Positions 61,318 through 64,000 of a DNA stretch of 64,000 bases are shown here, piece after piece; the stretch's first letter is position 1, and every line of letters starts with the position of its first letter. Location of the stretch: positions 248,001 to 312,000 of the forward strand of contig NZ_JABUNR010000002.1 of assembly GCF_013343715.1 (NCBI RefSeq), written 5' to 3'. A program made the translations under genes and the position numbers. Source of the DNA: Mesobacillus harenae (GTDB taxonomy: Bacteria > Bacillota > Bacilli > Bacillales > Cytobacillaceae). A model generated the notes under the pieces. It was not told the origin of the DNA. It saw nothing but the letters and a program-made list of their open reading frames with translations, and ran no database searches.

Positions 61318-62325
61318 TTACTCTACTTCAAGAATTTGCTCATATAATTCAAACTGCTCAGGCTTTAGAGAATCTTTAATTGCTGGGATCATTGCTTCAC
61401 GGAATGCATCCTGGTCAACATCAACAAACTCCATGCCTTCTGCTTTTAGGTCTTCTTCAATTTGTGAAATCTCACTGTTGTAAAGCTCTTCACCAAAAGC
61501 TTGTGCTTCAGCAGCTGCTTCAGTTACAGCTTTCTTTTGATCTTCATTAAGTGCTTCGAACTGTTTGTTTCCAACAAGGATATAAATCCAAGAATATACA
61601 TGCTCAGTACGGTTTACGTAGTCTTGAACTTCATATAGTCCACCGCTCTTGATAAGGTCAACTGGGTTTTCCTGACCATCGATAACGCCCTGCTGAAGTC
61701 CTGTAAATACTTCGTTAAAGTCCATAACTTGCGGCTTTGCACCTGCAGCTTCCCAAACTTTTAAGAACAATGGAACGTTCGGTACACGCATGCTGAAGCC
61801 TTTTAAATCTGCAGGCGTTTTGATTTCTTTATTAGAAGTCAAGTTACGCGGTGCACGAGTATGGTAATACAATGGAGTTAGTCCAGCTTTTTCAGTGATC
61901 TCAGCTTCGATTTGCTCCCCAATTTCACCTTCAACAACAGATTGTACATGGTCTAAGTCGCGGAATGCGTATGGTACTGCCATCAAGGCTGCTTTTGGAG
62001 CCCAGTTTTGCAGGGTTTCACCGGAAATGACCATATCAGCTGTTCCAGATTGAATCGCATTGATTGTATCTGTTTCTCCGCCAAGTGAGTTACTTGGGTA
62101 AATTTGAATTTGAATCCCGCCATCCGTTTTTTCATCAACAAGCTCAGCATATTTTTCAGCTGTTTTGTGCCAGATGTGGTTTTCATCAGCCAGGTGACCG
62201 AACTTCCACTTAATTACCTCTTGCTCTCCGCCAGCGCTGTCTGAGCTGCCAGAATCTCCTGAACCACAAGCGCTTAGCAGTAAGCTAGCAGCTAGAATAC
62301 CAGATAACCATTTTACTTTTTTCAT
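61318..62325 (-). CDS. TRAP transporter solute-binding lipoprotein (DctP family), 335 aa
   Basis: Lipobox LLLSACG after the leader, then a DctP fold: WKFGHLADENHIWHKTAEKY, IQIYPSNSLGGETDTINAIQ, the conserved arginine in YYHTRAPRNLTS, and QGVIDGQENPVDLI. DctP proteins with this pattern bind sugar acids through that arginine. First transporter gene in transcription order. Confidence 0.95.
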   Translation of the reverse strand: MKKVKWLSGILAASLLLSACGSGDSGSSDSAGGEQEVIKWKFGHLADENHIWHKTAEKYAELVDEKTDGGIQIQIYPSNSLGGETDTINAIQSGTADMVISGETLQNWAPKAALMAVPYAFRDLDHVQSVVEGEIGEQIEAEITEKAGLTPLYYHTRAPRNLTSNKEIKTPADLKGFSMRVPNVPLFLKVWEAAGAKPQVMDFNEVFTGLQQGVIDGQENPVDLIKSGGLYEVQDYVNRTEHVYSWIYILVGNKQFEALNEDQKKAVTEAAAEAQAFGEELYNSEISQIEEDLKAEGMEFVDVDQDAFREAMIPAIKDSLKPEQFELYEQILEVE

Positions 62326-62353
62326 ATTAATTCTCCCCTTTTTCCTTTAATAT

Positions 62354-63370
62354 TTATTTTGTTAAAAATTGATGCACAGTAGAAGCAATCGTGATGCCAT
62401 TTTCAAGGTTTCTTTCTTCATTCTTCTGTTCAATTTCACCAGGTACCATAACACTTGAGAATCCAGGTGCTGGCGGCACTTGACGAACCTCATCCATCAT
62501 TTGATCCATTCCTGCCAAGAAGTCATCAACATTAGTGAAAAATGCTGGGTTTATAGCACAGAAGTAATGTCCAAGCTTACGCTTTTTGTCTAAGTCTCCA
62601 TACATTTTTGCTACATGCGGCCCAAAAGCAGCTCCTGCCAGCAAACCTGAGAAGATGTCGACAATCATAGACAGGCCATAGCCTTTTGGCCCTCCAAATG
62701 GCAGCAATGACACGACCTTTGATGGGTCACTAACCGTTTCACCGTTTTCATCAACCCCCCAGCCTGGCGGGATATCCTTTCCTTCTTCCTTATACTGAAG
62801 GATTTTACCAAACGCAACGTTTGAGGTCGCCATGTCTAAGATAAAAGGTTTATTCGTTTTAGCGGGAATGCCGTATGCAATTGGGTTGGTTCCAAGGAAA
62901 GCTTCCTTGCCTCCAAATGGGACAACAATTTTGTCCGTGTGGGTCATGGCAATTCCAATCAGGTTTTGTTCAGCTGCTCTTTCAACAAAATAGCTAAGTG
63001 CTCCGCAGTGGCTGCTGTTGATTGCCGTAATCATTCCGATGCCATTTTCCTTCGCCATCTCAATAGCCTGGTTCATAGCGACATCACCAATTACGTGGCC
63101 AAAGCCGTCATCGCCGTCCACTACTCCGGTAACCGGGCCTGTTTTGTTGAACTCAATATTTGCATTAGGATTGATACCGCCTTCATTCAAGCGGTTCACA
63201 TAATGCTCGGTCCGCAGAACCCCATGTGAGTTAACGTTGCGCAAGTCTGCATGAACAAGAATTTCCGCCACCTTTTCAGCGTGGTCTTTGTTCAATCCTG
63301 CTTCGCTTAATTTTTTAACAACTAATGCTTTTGCTTCTTCATGTGAAAGGGTAACCGTTGACATCCCCAT
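62354..63370 (-). CDS. Malate/L-lactate dehydrogenase-like (Ldh2 family, YjmC/YiaK-like), 338 aa
   Basis: NAD(P)-dependent Ldh2 fold. Motifs: [22 protein letters not shown] with a catalytic histidine, [26 protein letters not shown] and [19 protein letters not shown]. Relatives include YjmC of the B. subtilis exu cluster, YiaK (2,3-diketo-L-gulonate reductase) and AllD. Uronate or keto-acid reduction is most likely here. Confidence 0.88.
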   Translation of the reverse strand: MGMSTVTLSHEEAKALVVKKLSEAGLNKDHAEKVAEILVHADLRNVNSHGVLRTEHYVNRLNEGGINPNANIEFNKTGPVTGVVDGDDGFGHVIGDVAMNQAIEMAKENGIGMITAINSSHCGALSYFVERAAEQNLIGIAMTHTDKIVVPFGGKEAFLGTNPIAYGIPAKTNKPFILDMATSNVAFGKILQYKEEGKDIPPGWGVDENGETVSDPSKVVSLLPFGGPKGYGLSMIVDIFSGLLAGAAFGPHVAKMYGDLDKKRKLGHYFCAINPAFFTNVDDFLAGMDQMMDEVRQVPPAPGFSSVMVPGEIEQKNEERNLENGITIASTVHQFLTK

Positions 63371-63375
63371 TCCTC

Positions 63376-63924
63376 CTACTCCAGATTCGCATGCTGTTTT
63401 CTTAATTCTTCGTTAGATTTTTCGGCTGCCAGACTATCAATTATGGCCGCGTCCATGATCAAATGGGCCGCCTGGTCAAATTGATTTCCGAGAGGCTGAA
63501 TCGTATTCGGCTCATTTGGCAAACGATATTTGGTCGCGGCTGGAATTAATAATCCGCCTGAAACCCAACCCTCATGATCAAGTACCTCTTTATTTGTAGT
63601 AATAAGGAACACTGTTGCTCCTGCTTTAGAAGCGCTTTCTGATACGTTAACCGTTTGCGCAGTTTTCGCAGAACCTGACAGCACTACTAAAATATCATTT
63701 TCCTTGATAGCTGGTGTTGTTGTTTCTCCGACAACATGAACTGATTTGCCGCTGTGCATTAAACGCATCGCGATTGCCTTGGCAACAAATCCGGAACGGC
63801 CCTCGCCGGTGAAGAAAAACCGTTTGTTTTCTTTAAGCAATTCAACAAATGAGGCGTACTGCTTTTGTTCAACCTTCTTGCAGACTGCCAGCATTTCGTT
63901 TAAAACGGTTGAAATAGTTTCCAT
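63376..63924 (-). CDS. hxlB: 6-phospho-3-hexuloisomerase (SIS domain), 182 aa
   Basis: SIS-domain isomerase converting 3-hexulose-6-phosphate to fructose-6-phosphate. [46 protein letters not shown] and [10 protein letters not shown] are the family's sugar-phosphate motifs. Its normal partner HxlA is far downstream in the operon, unlike the adjacent hxlAB of B. subtilis. Starts 12 bases after the preceding stop. Confidence 0.9.
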   Translation of the reverse strand: METISTVLNEMLAVCKKVEQKQYASFVELLKENKRFFFTGEGRSGFVAKAIAMRLMHSGKSVHVVGETTTPAIKENDILVVLSGSAKTAQTVNVSESASKAGATVFLITTNKEVLDHEGWVSGGLLIPAATKYRLPNEPNTIQPLGNQFDQAAHLIMDAAIIDSLAAEKSNEELRKQHANLE

Positions 63925-63936
63925 TGTCTCACCCCT

Positions 63937-64000
63937 TTACCGCTCGATAATGGCTTCATCATTGATAAAAGCGCTTACCTCTTCCAAATAAGGAAGGCCT
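63937..64000 (-). CDS. C-terminus of a probable PfkB-family sugar kinase (off the right edge)
   Basis: Only the last 20 residues are visible: GLPYLEEVSAFINDEAIIER, then TAA. The GLP-x-x-EEV-x-x-F ending is common in PfkB kinases such as KDG kinase, which the pathway would need. Identity is an inference. Confidence 0.4.
   Translation of the reverse strand, partial: GLPYLEEVSAFINDEAIIER

Noticed and set aside
1..64000. tRNA, rRNA, insertion-sequence transposases, prophage genes and CRISPR arrays
   Set aside because: Looked for and not recognised anywhere in the window.

Overview
The window looks like chromosome from a Gram-positive endospore-former of the family Bacillaceae. Supporting signs are strong AGGAGG-type ribosome binding sites, frequent TTG starts, moderately low GC, TagO/TuaD/GtaB/LCP wall-polymer genes, an xpaC-yaaN pair, a Spo0E-family phosphatase, a sortase with an LPxTA acidic surface protein, and intergenic repeats of a type I recall from Bacillaceae. 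I cannot name the species.

1-31 kb is a cell-surface region: tagO (cut by the left edge), UDP-sugar supply (tuaD, gtaB, galE), five glycosyltransferases, a flippase, an O-antigen-polymerase-like membrane protein, an LtaS-like phosphoglycerol transferase, an LCP ligase, and a GtrB/GtrA/YfhO set of the three-component glycosylation type. Two giant secreted proteins lie here, a glucosaminidase with SH3b domains (1581 aa) and a subtilase (1396 aa). Both carry the same ordered A-B-C triad of PA14-like modules repeated with a period of about 380 residues.

31-55 kb is mixed accessory DNA dominated by signalling. It holds an LPxTA acidic protein with its own sortase, a GGDEF-HD-GYP protein, a PAS3-GGDEF-EAL-PilZ protein translationally coupled to a Spo0E-like gene, and a KaiC-like ATPase / small winged-helix / PocR-GAF-LuxR operon. 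Two cyclic-di-GMP-I riboswitches each precede a very small unrecognised protein (54 and 61 aa). Enzymes that make and degrade c-di-GMP, a PilZ receptor and two RNA receptors therefore sit within about 21 kb. The same stretch carries a dispersed 13-bp GGTGACAGGCACC element, a longer intergenic repeat in two copies, and a prsW gene broken by three single-base homopolymer contractions.

55-64 kb is one long minus-strand catabolic operon for a hexuronate or related sugar acid. It has a TRAP transporter, an Ldh2-type and a zinc dehydrogenase, mannonate dehydratase, a mannonate-oxidoreductase-like SDR, KDPG/KDG aldolase, and the C-terminus of a probable PfkB kinase at the right edge. A 3-hexulose-6-phosphate synthase and a 6-phospho-3-hexuloisomerase lie in separate positions within it. 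The predicted chemistry runs uptake, fructuronate/mannonate, KDG, KDPG, then pyruvate plus glyceraldehyde-3-phosphate; why HPS and PHI are present is unclear.

All names come from reading translations and motifs by eye. No database search was possible, so family names are recognition calls and substrate assignments are inference.
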